Part shown: piece by piece, positions 56,497 through 64,000 of the stretch
How positions within the stretch are numbered: the stretch's first letter is position 1
Layout: each line of letters starts with the position of its first letter
Source of the DNA: Undaria pinnatifida
Lineage: Eukaryota > Sar > Phaeophyceae > Laminariales > Alariaceae
Length of the DNA: 64,000 nt
Direction: 5' to 3'
NCBI GenBank assembly: GCA_012845835.1
Contig: JABAKD010000003.1
Location: forward strand, 2,290,212 to 2,354,211
Translations under genes and position numbers: made by a program
The notes under the pieces: model-generated
The model's database searches: none
What the model saw: only the letters and a program-made list of their open reading frames with translations
What the model was told of the DNA's origin: nothing

Positions 56497-57334
56497 CGCC
56501 GGGGAAAATATTTTTTTTTACGTGAACCAGCCTGTAGTATACTACTGACTTTACGTCGTCGCCTGATTGGTGTTATGCTAGTTTCATAACAGTAGTGCCG
56601 CGCGAATGAAATGCATTGGCGTGCCATTCTCCAGTATATCTTTGTTTTTTAGGGTGGGCGGTTGTGCGAGCGAGTTCGCATAGCGTCAGCAGTAGCTACA
56701 TACAGCAAGCATTGCTTTAGGTTGGACAGTCGTACGGGCTAGGGATTTCCCGGACCTCCGCGTGTAGTATATGTACCTCGTACGATAGTATGATATGGGC
56801 ATGATCTGCCACGTTTTTTATGTGAGACATGATCAACGTGACCGAAAAACGTAAATTCGCAAGCTCTTGCAGGCAAAACGAAGCCATGAAGCCACAACGC
56901 ACGGGAGAAGATGAGAATTGGCGCAGACCACCGGTCTGTGTGGCGGCTATGGACTCGTACCCGTACACCATACATCTAAGCATGTAACATATCTTTTTCA
57001 GGACTTGTTGACTTTTCTTTTTTGTCGCAAGAGTCGCGCCAGAGGCGAGTTCGGATTCAGGAAAATGGGCTTCATTCAGACAGACTATAAAATACTTTCG
57101 TTCCAGAGAGCCCACCACTCCTGAGTCTGTGCGACGCAAGACCTGGAAACTTCGCTTCTCGTTACTTTATCTACAATCAGCGCTCGCTACTTCAGTTGCG
57201 GGCCACGACGTCTCAGAGTCCAGGAGTGAACGTGATCCCGCCTGAAAAGTAAACGCTTTCGTTTTTTCGTTGACTGGTTCATCTGACATAACATACCGGT
57301 ACCTGGTAGCGTTGAAACCGTGATTATTAACCCC

Positions 57335-57545
57335 TTGTGGGGCCCGGATGCAGCGATCTAAGGAGCGAGAAACTTGGCTGTATAGCCCGTCTAGACAAAG
57401 CATGCCGCAGTATAAGCGTTACCGTGTCGAGCGCGTGGGTTTCATACCAGGTAACACTTTCTGTTGCAATTGGGACGCATCCCTTAGCTCAGCAGCCCGG
57501 GCTGATTCGTGTGGCCGATACCGTAATCGTCAGCTTTTTCCGACA
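57335..57545 (+). repeat. Inverted relative of exon 3
   Basis: Plus-strand gccgcag...gagcgcg and ctcagcagcccgggctgatt, cgtgtggccgataccgtaat align with the exon 3 sense strand (ccccagcacctcggattgct, tcatgtggccgatgctgtaa). Open plus-strand frame but no good gene context. Confidence 0.5.
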
Positions 57546-57667
57546 TTTTTGCCTCTGAACCCCCAACGCAGTTAATATCTCTTGTACAGAGTTTGTTAGA
57601 GAGGTTGGAACATTGGGTCTCAGTTGGCACACTAGCTCTAGCGAGTCGGCTCGACAACATCATCCAC

Positions 57668-57836
57668 CGAGCATGCGTCGTTGACATCAACTTCCCGGTT
57701 ATTCCACTCGAGATAAAATTCAGACACCAAAACATCGTGTTTTCGCCAACATCGAGCTCGACCCCGACGATATTCAGCGGTGGCATCACCCACAAACACC
57801 GGAGACACCTCCACTTTTACGGCTCTTAGATCTGAC
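57668..57836 (-). CDS. Exon 6: N-terminal part, unknown fold
   Basis: Acceptor gtcactgcctgcaag, donor GCTCG|GTGGAT. 169 nt, phase 2 to 0. Peptide SDLRAVKVEVSPVFVGDATA, EYRRGRARCWRKHDVL, then EFYLEWNNREVDV. Most codons start with G, a coding signal. A plus-strand frame with a good acceptor (57577-57829) is also open here, so strand choice rests on phase agreement with exons 5 and 7. Confidence 0.5.
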
Positions 57837-57948
57837 CTTGCAGGCAGTGACATACGTACCACAAAAAATACAATTTACCGTAATAAATGATAGAAAAGAA
57901 AATTAATAAGGGGAACTTGAATTGAGCGTGGGAGTTCTTCCAAGTTAC

Positions 57949-58139
57949 CGGACGTTGATCACGTTTTCATGAACAAAATCATCCACCCACAAGCAGTGGC
58001 GAGACCTGCAGAAAAAACAAATATGGCTGTCGTCTCTGCAGTAAAAGGCAAGCAATGCCATCAAATTACGGCAGGCAGCTGCAAACCAATCGCAGTCTAT
58101 TCCTAGCGTTGAATCTAGCGACGCTATTCCAACCTTCAG
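57949..58139 (-). CDS. Exon 5: N-terminal Cys-rich segment
   Basis: Donor GTCCG|GTAACT is good. The start is uncertain: acceptors at 58140 (gatggag) or 58134 (ctgaag) both give phase 0. About 191 nt, phase 2 out. Peptide LKVGIASLDSTLGIDCDWFA, then ACRNLMALLAFYC and CFFCRSRHCLWVDDFV. Six Cys in about 35 residues could form a small metal site, but the spacing matches no family I recognise. Confidence 0.5.
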
Positions 58140-58529
58140 CTCCATCGCTCGACACAGGAGGAGCGTTCGTGGGTTTCACAATGAAAACCCCAAATTTTGA
58201 AGGGCAAACTACTTGGAATTAGTGCAGGGCCCTTTTCGCAGAGCTAGAAGGGACACCGCCAGACATAGTTGCAATGAGCGATGCCCTCGTATCCAGGGTA
58301 CAAACATGACACCGAGAGCACGGCTACGTTCAACATAATCTCTGATGCTAGGGATAGCAAAATGCCAACAAACAACAAATATTCGCGGTGAGGAATTCAT
58401 TAACTTGTACGAAGGTTCATTGATACCAGTAGATAAATGTAGAAACTTGTACGAAGATTAATTGATACCAGTACGAGGTAGAAAATATATAGTATAGTAT
58501 AGAAACGTGTTACGGTAGCGTTTGCACCT

Positions 58530-58810
58530 AAACCTGAGGCTCCTAACCGCTTGAGGAACTCTATGCTCTATCTGGTACAGTATACCTCACCCAAAACTAA
58601 TTTTGAGAAGAAAACGAACATGCAAAAACGAACGTGTACCTTGGCGACCAATCTCACGGCCTAGGTACTTGACGAACAGCATTGTAAATAACAAATGACA
58701 TTAAAAACGTCAGTAGGCATAGCATGGTAGTTAAGCAACCAGGTCAGTCAGACTGTTTTTCGACAAACAGAGGTACTGTACCCCTCTCGTAGCATGCGTC
58801 TATCTATACC
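58530..58810 (-). repeat. Family A repeat copy
   Basis: ctgaggctcctaaccgcttg, atctcacggcctaggtactt, end cctctcgtagcatgcgtct. Lies between exons 5 and 4. Confidence 0.75.
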
Positions 58811-58840
58811 AATATCAGCCGAAGAAGAGGCCGATTACAC

Positions 58841-58990
58841 TTTGGCATCAGGAGTTCCTCCCCATGCCCTGACGATCGCTCTCTCGACAAGCCAGCAGTC
58901 TTTGTAGCTTCCGTCCCTAACCCGGCCTAATCGGAAGTCCACGTCGACCCAGCTCATGGCTGACGTCAGCGCGTCAGGAACGATGCGCAT
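58841..58990 (-). CDS. Exon 4: N-terminal segment, unknown fold
   Basis: Acceptor tgaatgtatgctgtgcag, donor GCCAAA|GTGTAA. 150 nt, 50 codons, phase 0 to 0. Peptide MRIVPDALTSAMSWVDVDFR, then LGRVRDGSYKDCWLVERAIV and RAWGGTPDAK. The composition is that of an ordinary globular protein. The donor is weaker than most. The first codon is ATG, so a gene start here cannot be excluded, but the upstream exons also fit by phase. Confidence 0.5.
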
Positions 58991-59200
58991 CTGCACAGCA
59001 TACATTCAGCAGAGATCGGCAGGTTTGTTGTTGTTACCCGGCAAGACGCGCATCTGTTCAGGACAACCCGCTGAGAGCGGGAAGTCTGGATGTTGTTACC
59101 AGGCGAGAGCATCGAGTACGCATGTTTGGTGCAGAGGCTGTTAACACCTTCGAGATCTCAAGAGGGAAACATAATCGAAAAAAACTGCCATTCTTGTTAC

Positions 59201-59404
59201 AGCATCGGCCACATGAAGCAATCCGAGGTGCTGGGGTAGGGCATGTGCCCGAATTTCAATGCAGGGAGCTGTAAGGCATGCGTACAGCATCACGACACTC
59301 GTACTGCTTGCACGCTCTTCGTAGACTCTTGCTATCAATAGCATCGCATCTGGCATACCTTTGGTGCGTATTTTCGGATCCCAAAGAGGGTAACCCCGTC
59401 GGGG
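59201..59404 (-). CDS. Exon 3: TPR-like N-terminal segment
   Basis: Donor GATGCT|GTAACA; acceptor tgtttccccctgaag. 204 nt, phase 0 to 0. Peptide PRRGYPLWDPKIRTKGMPDA, then LIARVYEERASSTSVVMLYA and HALPQHLGLLHVADA. The middle resembles a TPR helix pair. Related sequence occurs at 59432-59635 (same strand) and 57335-57545 (inverted), so a repeat element that happens to stay open is an alternative explanation. Confidence 0.4.
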
Positions 59405-59431
59405 CTTCAGGGGGAAACACGTCATCTTTGT

Positions 59432-59635
59432 TTTGACAATTACAGCATAGGCCACACAAAAAAGCCCGCGATACTGGGGTAAGGGGCGGGTCGGAAATGC
59501 AACGGTAGGAGATAAGGACATATGCGACACGCGCGAAAAAGAATGGTGATACTTGCACTGTTGCACGGTCTTGTTAGAAGGCCAATAAGACCGCACTTGT
59601 CGCTTGATAGCTTGCTAAACCTGGGTCCCAAAACT
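59432..59635 (-). pseudogene. Decayed copy of exon 3
   Basis: Minus strand shares gaccgtgcaacagtgcaagt (exon 3: gagcgtgcaagcagtacgag), ccttaccccagtatcgcggg (ccctaccccagcacctcgga) and gtgtggcctatgctgtaat (catgtggccgatgctgtaac). It lies immediately upstream of exon 3. Confidence 0.6.
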
Positions 59636-60299
59636 GTTAATTAATCATTACCTGGTATTTCCATCGTACCGCGCGTAGCAGTGATGGAGGCAAGTCACAC
59701 TAACTAATAGGGCATGGGCAGAATACGCCAGGACCACGGCGTAGAGAAGCGAGATTTTCACACGTGTATCACGTAGTGGCTGCGAAGTGACAATGGTTCC
59801 GCGGTTACAAGAGAAGCACCAGGAGTATACCCTATTGTCGGGCCCTGGGAAGTAATCGCCACCTGATGATGTTTTTTTTTTCCACAATCTTTTGTGTCAT
59901 ACAAACACGTACGCTGCACATCCAGCCGTTAGCAGTTTGAAATGCACCTAATAATCCAGGATGGTGAAAGGGTACCATGACTTTGGACGGAGAAAGAAAA
60001 AAAAAAAACACGAAAAAAAACTCATGGATCGTGCTTCGAAGGCAGTGCGCATGCACAGATTACGCCAAAAGCGCTCTGCACACAGGCATCTACACTGCGT
60101 AGGCTGCCGTGGCGCCGTATAAATAACCACGAAAACCACACATTTCGCAATGGTAAAACAAGCAAACGTAAGTGCTATGTACTTCTATCAAAAACAAAAA
60201 ACGACGGCAAACCAACGCTCTTACAGCCAGTGTAATGTATATGGCGTTGACAGTACGGCGGCCGTACCAAGAGCATAGTCAAGTGGTGCAAGACGACAC

Positions 60300-60505
60300 A
60301 ACTCCAACGACGGCCCCTCTATAGCGCCGGTTGAACAGTGCCAGTTGCTTGCTTTCGTGCCTGCGAAATCGCTTGGCACACATGGGAACAACCAGTAGTG
60401 GCAATATGCGGAGTAGTGCCGGTTGGCGCTAACAGCAGTGCTAGTGCCGGTAAACCTGGCTGGCACAAACCGGCGCTATTTATCGAGGGACCACTACTGT
60501 ATCAG
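60300..60505 (+). mobile_element. TIR element with about 40-bp inverted ends
   Basis: Left cggcccctctatagcgccgg then ttgaacagtgccag; right ctggcacaaaccggcgctat then ttatcgagggaccactactg. Internal gtagtgccggttggcgct adds a third copy of the motif. Aligns with 9815-9990 in opposite orientation. Confidence 0.8.
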
Positions 60506-60799
60506 GGTTTTCCTTCCTACCGATATGCGTGCATTCCATTTTTGAGCGTTCTCACCGAAAAGGTAACCCGGTGATCATCTTCCGAGAAAACCGGTGCCCC
60601 AGTCAAGGAAAAGTCCGACATTCCCACAAGAAATCCCAGCACGTTCTTGATTACCGTCGCGCAATCATCTTTGTCAAGGTACCTGGGGTCATGCCGCAGA
60701 GGATTGAAGCGCAAAACTAAGTTAAGCTGCACACCACGCCTAAAAATCAAGTTAAAAAGGACAACCTTCGTCGGGTACGGTACGGCCACTCGGAGAAAG

Positions 60800-61060
60800 C
60801 GATTCATACATCGGACAGATCAGATCCCCATCAACGATTTATGCCGTTCAGGGCAGATACATCCCTTTCTATACGATGTGCATGGCCTCGATCATGTTGC
60901 CGGATGGGAACCGCATGGTTCGCACGATCTAGCACGCGTTTCTTGGGTGAGACATTCGCCGCACAGATCATACACAACATGTCATACCACGACAAAAATA
61001 GGAACTAGATGATCGAGATGATCGAGATGGTCTGGATCGTGATACGCCCGATGGGTGAAG
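60800..61060. repeat. GATC-rich repeat block
   Basis: cagatcagatccccatcaac, ttcagggcagatacatccct, cgatctagcacgcgtttct, gatgatcgagatgatcgaga. Resembles blocks near 3420, 34530 and 40500, and the left end of the window. Confidence 0.55.
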
Positions 61061-61667
61061 TAATTTCAACTTCCGAGGAGTGCGAAACGCCGTAGGTTAA
61101 AACCTGAAACATTTTGATTGATTCGCCTGCAAGCAGAGATCATGAACATGCACAATACCCCACAACACGCCCGATACCTGAAGAAAATAATAATAAAGAC
61201 ATGCGTAGCTGTCCCTAGAAACTCGCGCATCATGATGTTTGTAACTGTCGTCAACTTCCGTGCGTTATTTTCGGTCGGCGGTCCACTCAGCCCTTTCGCA
61301 TGGGGCACCTATTTTTTAAGCGCGGTGTACAATAAAAGCTAGAATTCGCTCCCAATAAAAACTGGGAAGATACCGCCCTTCGACTAGGCCATTTCATCAA
61401 CTGCGATCGTCGTCGTTGTCGCCTTGTCCGAATTACCCCCGGGCGGGACATTGGCAGTGGCTCACAAATCTCCCACTCATCCGATAGATGACGATCTCGA
61501 TAATGTATTAATAGATCATGTACCGTTTGTTATGAGATATAGTACAAGAGCCGTATCGTACAGGTCCCATCCAGGAAAAAGATGCGCATGATCCGTGTCG
61601 GACAGATGCCATTCGGCTGACATGATTTAGATCGCGTACATCACATAAATTTAGGCATCTATTTTAC

Positions 61668-61835
61668 CTGAAAGACAAAGGAAGGGAACGCCATAAAAAC
61701 AATACGGGGGATCTGATATCTCCGATGTGACAAATAATCCCACCTTGGGTGCCCTTCGTCCTCATCCGACCAGTCTCGGCGGTAATCCACAGGCCCTCGG
61801 CTGACCTCTTGGTCGAGGGCGCTGAAAAGAAACGC
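61668..61835 (-). CDS. Exon 2: N-terminal segment
   Basis: Acceptor tggtgcgctcgatgagcag, donor TTTCAG|GTAAAA. 168 nt, phase 0 to 0. Peptide AFLFSALDQEVSRGPVDYRR, then DWSDEDEGHPRWDYLSHRRY and a hydrophobic end IVFMAFPSFVFQ. Acidic in the middle. The frame is open further upstream to 61991, so the acceptor is not certain. No family recognised. Confidence 0.45.
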
Positions 61836-62339
61836 CTGCTCATCGAGCGCACCAGCACACAAGCGTGCCGAAGGTGTGTTCAGTACAGCGTAAACTCGGC
61901 ATGTACCAGGGTCTACATATCTACAAGGCGCTCCACTCCGCGGGCAGCAACGCTGCGCTAGCTCAAATAGAACAAAACGTGAACCGGACAAAGATCCCAG
62001 ATTTTGTGCAACTTACGACATGCAACGAGCTCCACATGCTCCAGGAAAATGACCCGGACGTCGCATTCATGCATGAATCACATAATCCGTACGCAAGAGA
62101 AAGCACGGAGAGAAGAGTTGTAGTGTTGTGTCTTAATGGGTTGGAAATAAAGGCACGTCCTTCGCGCACCACCAGATAGTTGCTGCTGCTTGTGGTTGTA
62201 TACGTTTTTTGGCCGGGCAGACTTCGATGCATTCGTTCCCTTTGAGAACACAGCGAGCCGTGGAATAAGTCGTAATGATGGGTCTCGGCAATTCTGTCTG
62301 CTATAGATTGCACTATCTCGCTAAATCGGCACGCACTAC

Positions 62340-62865
62340 GTGTTTTGCTATGTTGTGTACGGCTAATTGCGATGTGCTGCGCTTGCAGCAGATGGTCGAC
62401 GACAAAACGTCCTAGCTCACGAGCAGGGCGCGCTTGTCGTGTGATTTGGGCAGAAGCAGATACATGTATAATAAACGTGTACTGTACGTACGAACCTAAG
62501 CCTACCTCGTACTGGTACGAACTAAAAAAGGGACACATACAAAAATTCGGGAAACGAAGCCAGCTGTAAATATTCCACACTAACATGCTGGATCTCGCCG
62601 ACTTTGACTACTACGAACTTAAACTACTTGCTACGTTGTCATACAGCAGCTACTATGTGTGATTTGATGCTGCTACTATCTGTGATTTGATGCTTTGAGG
62701 GTTCAGTGTGCTGTGATGTGCTGTTCTGTTCTTGCAGTAGATGCTCGACGACAACATGCTACTACTGTTGTAGCTCCAAGAGCTGTGGGTGGCGGTGTGT
62801 TTACTGTGATTTGAGCAGAAGAGGCAGGTGCAAAATAAACGTGTCGTCTACGAACCTACCAGGTA
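62340..62865. repeat. Direct duplication, about 370 bp apart
   Basis: gcgatgtgctgcgcttgcag, cagatggtcgacgacaaaac, gtgatttgggcagaagcag, ataaacgtgt and later tgatgtgctgttctgttctt, gcagtagatgctcgacgac, gtgatttgagcagaagagg, ataaacgtgt. Open minus frame (RFVVDHLLQAQ / VVVEHLLQEQ) suggests an origin in coding DNA. Confidence 0.65.
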
Positions 62866-63014
62866 TCACATAATACGATGTCATATTGTACGTGCAAACA
62901 TAATACATGACACATTAGTTGAGAAAGTAATGTTTTTGCTTTTTTTTCCGGAGAATTGCAAAAACAAATTCGTCAGTATCTGATAATGGAAGCCTCAGGT
63001 TCCGGGCGGGGAAA

Positions 63015-63062
63015 TATCAATTCGAAACCGTGGGTTCGTGTCCCACAGAGTTTTTTTTTTTT
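63015..63062 (+). repeat. tRNA-like 3' end followed by T run
   Basis: gtgggttcgtgtcccac is a perfect T-arm hairpin with a seven-base loop, followed by agag and a run of about 15 T. No matching 5' half is seen upstream, so it is a tRNA-derived fragment or SINE end, not a gene. Confidence 0.5.
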
Positions 63063-63374
63063 TTGGGGGGGGGAGTAGCTGACTTTAATTCTCGAATGCT
63101 GTATTAAGAGTAACATATAAGATAACTAATAGAGTAATATTCTGTATTCGTACCCTTCCCGATATTAAAGCCGGGGGGAGAAAAAACAAAATAAACCGCC
63201 TACCATACATATGATAGAGCAGAATAGTGGAAACTACAGTAATAAATTCATAAAATAGATGTGATGCTTGATCTAGATCAAAATTCCCCACCTAAAGTAA
63301 AAATACCAACACTTACCTTTGTGGTGGACAAAAAATACGACCCTCCCAATAAAAACTCACTCATATAGTATATT

Positions 63375-63475
63375 ACAAGTACCAACAACGCAGCTTGCAA
63401 AGATGAGTATTGACCTGAAATTCGTCGAACTCACGGCTGACGTCCTTGAAATATTTTTTATAAAATATGCACGGA
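63375..63475 (+). repeat. Family F repeat copy
   Basis: cgcagcttgcaaagatgagt, attgacctgaaattcgtcga, actcacggctgacgtccttg. Confidence 0.65.
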
Positions 63476-63556
63476 AAAAAAATGGATATCCTTGGCCACA
63501 ACCGCTAGGAGCCTGCACACCTGACATCTGTATACATTATGAAGTAGAATAGTTAC

Positions 63557-63706
63557 CTGCTGCAAACCCACTCCATCTGTGGGAAAATCGGGTGTCCGAA
63601 GCGAGCCCAGCACATGCTCCAAAACCGCGTGGGGGGGGAGGAGAGCAGAAGGCCGCTTGAGGAGACGCACTCCCTCCCTCCGTCGAAGGCTCTCCCGTTG
63701 ATTCAC
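63557..63706 (-). CDS. Exon 1 of the visible model: N-terminal segment
   Basis: Acceptor cgccttgcatcaatcag, donor TTGCAGCAG|GTAACT (strong). 150 nt, phase 0 to 0. Peptide VNQRESLRRREGVRLLKRPS, then LPPHAVLEHVLGSLRTPDF and GVGLQQ. Basic at first, then a possible helix. The gene must continue to the right because no start codon or 5' untranslated signature is seen. Confidence 0.45.
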
Positions 63707-64000
63707 CTGATTGATGCAAGGCGCCGACGGACAGCCATGTTCAGGCAAGAGCCGCGACCCGAGGCGTGCGCGGTTTAGGCCGGCAAACGAGTTTTGTCGC
63801 TGCTTGTGACAATAATTTTATACATGGTATATACCTTGATCGTGTTCGACCCTTCTAGAGATTCACACGACGCAAGGGCGCTGACGGACATTGCAGCGCT
63901 ATGTCCAGGCAAGAACGACGGCTCGAAGCGCGCGTGCTTTCAGCAAAGAAAACGTTTGCCGTTGTTGACGCATGCTACTTACGGGAAGGGTGTACCTAAC
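63707..64000. other. Right edge: intron or upstream exon area
   Basis: A block aggcgccgacggacagccat, gttcaggcaagagccgcgac is repeated at 63878-63935 (agggcgctgacggacattgc, gtccaggcaagaacgacggc), another local duplication beside an exon. No further exon can be assigned. Confidence 0.5.

Noticed and set aside
56717-57139. 140-codon minus-strand ORF
   Set aside because: Good length but no motif, no phase-compatible splice pair with neighbours, and not needed in the model.
57577-57829. Plus-strand exon-like ORF with a good acceptor (LISLVQSLLERLEHWV...)
   Set aside because: The minus-strand reading fits phases of exons 5 and 7, while no partner exon was found on plus. It remains the main alternative.
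61963-62586. 207-codon minus-strand ORF
   Set aside because: Overlaps a local duplication; an overlapping plus-strand ORF (61865-62179) is equally convincing, and no clean splice pair was found.

Overview
This is eukaryotic nuclear DNA. It shows split genes with GT-AG introns, many microsatellites and minisatellites, MITE-like elements with terminal inverted repeats, tRNA-derived SINEs, and no bacterial-style operons or ribosome binding sites. The species cannot be named from the sequence. A large, repeat-rich protist or algal genome, for example a photosynthetic stramenopile such as a brown alga, would fit the intron-rich structure and low gene density, but that is inference.

The main content is one very large gene on the minus strand. 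I reconstructed it by hand as 29 small coding exons spread over about 57.8 kb (63706 down to 5949), 5061 coding nt in total, with the 5' end outside the right edge of the window. Every exon has an acceptor and a donor, and the codon phase matches at all 28 internal junctions; one donor is GC. The predicted protein (at least 1686 residues here) has an N-terminal part of unknown family (63.7-57.6 kb), a TPR-like helical part (about 59.4-43.2 kb), then roughly 12 IQ-like motifs alternating with Trp-containing helices (42.0-12.0 kb), and a basic, Ser/Pro/Arg-rich, probably disordered tail (6.56-5.95 kb). IQ motifs bind calmodulin or EF-hand proteins, so the likely role is a large calmodulin/centrin-binding scaffold, for example cytoskeletal or centrosomal. 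That role is inferred from motifs only.

The introns and the 3' flank (1-5948) are packed with repeats. I define family A (about 250 bp, CTAGGCCATGGG core, end ATCGTAGCACGCGT), family B (about 280 bp MITE with TACCGCACTATAGAGGGATGACTC-type ends), family C (elements with the palindrome TCACTCGCGCGAGTGA), family D (about 85 bp), family E, family F, a three-copy family X, a four-copy tRNA-headed SINE, and TIR elements at 16.1, 56.2 and 60.3 kb. Several simple-sequence arrays sit at fixed positions inside B and C copies, so these elements appear to seed satellite growth. Tandem arrays are frequent: GTTGGT (1-1.9 kb), GATATAGC (14.5 kb), CAA (21.8 kb), a 20-bp unit (29 kb), an 8-bp unit (45.4 kb), about 290-bp units with poly-C (50-51.5 kb) and about 245-bp units (53.8-54.8 kb).

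The most interesting signals are (1) the giant TPR-IQ gene itself, (2) introns that cut IQ motifs directly after the Gln, (3) decayed copies of exon edges lying close to many exons, and (4) mobile elements acting as nurseries for microsatellites.
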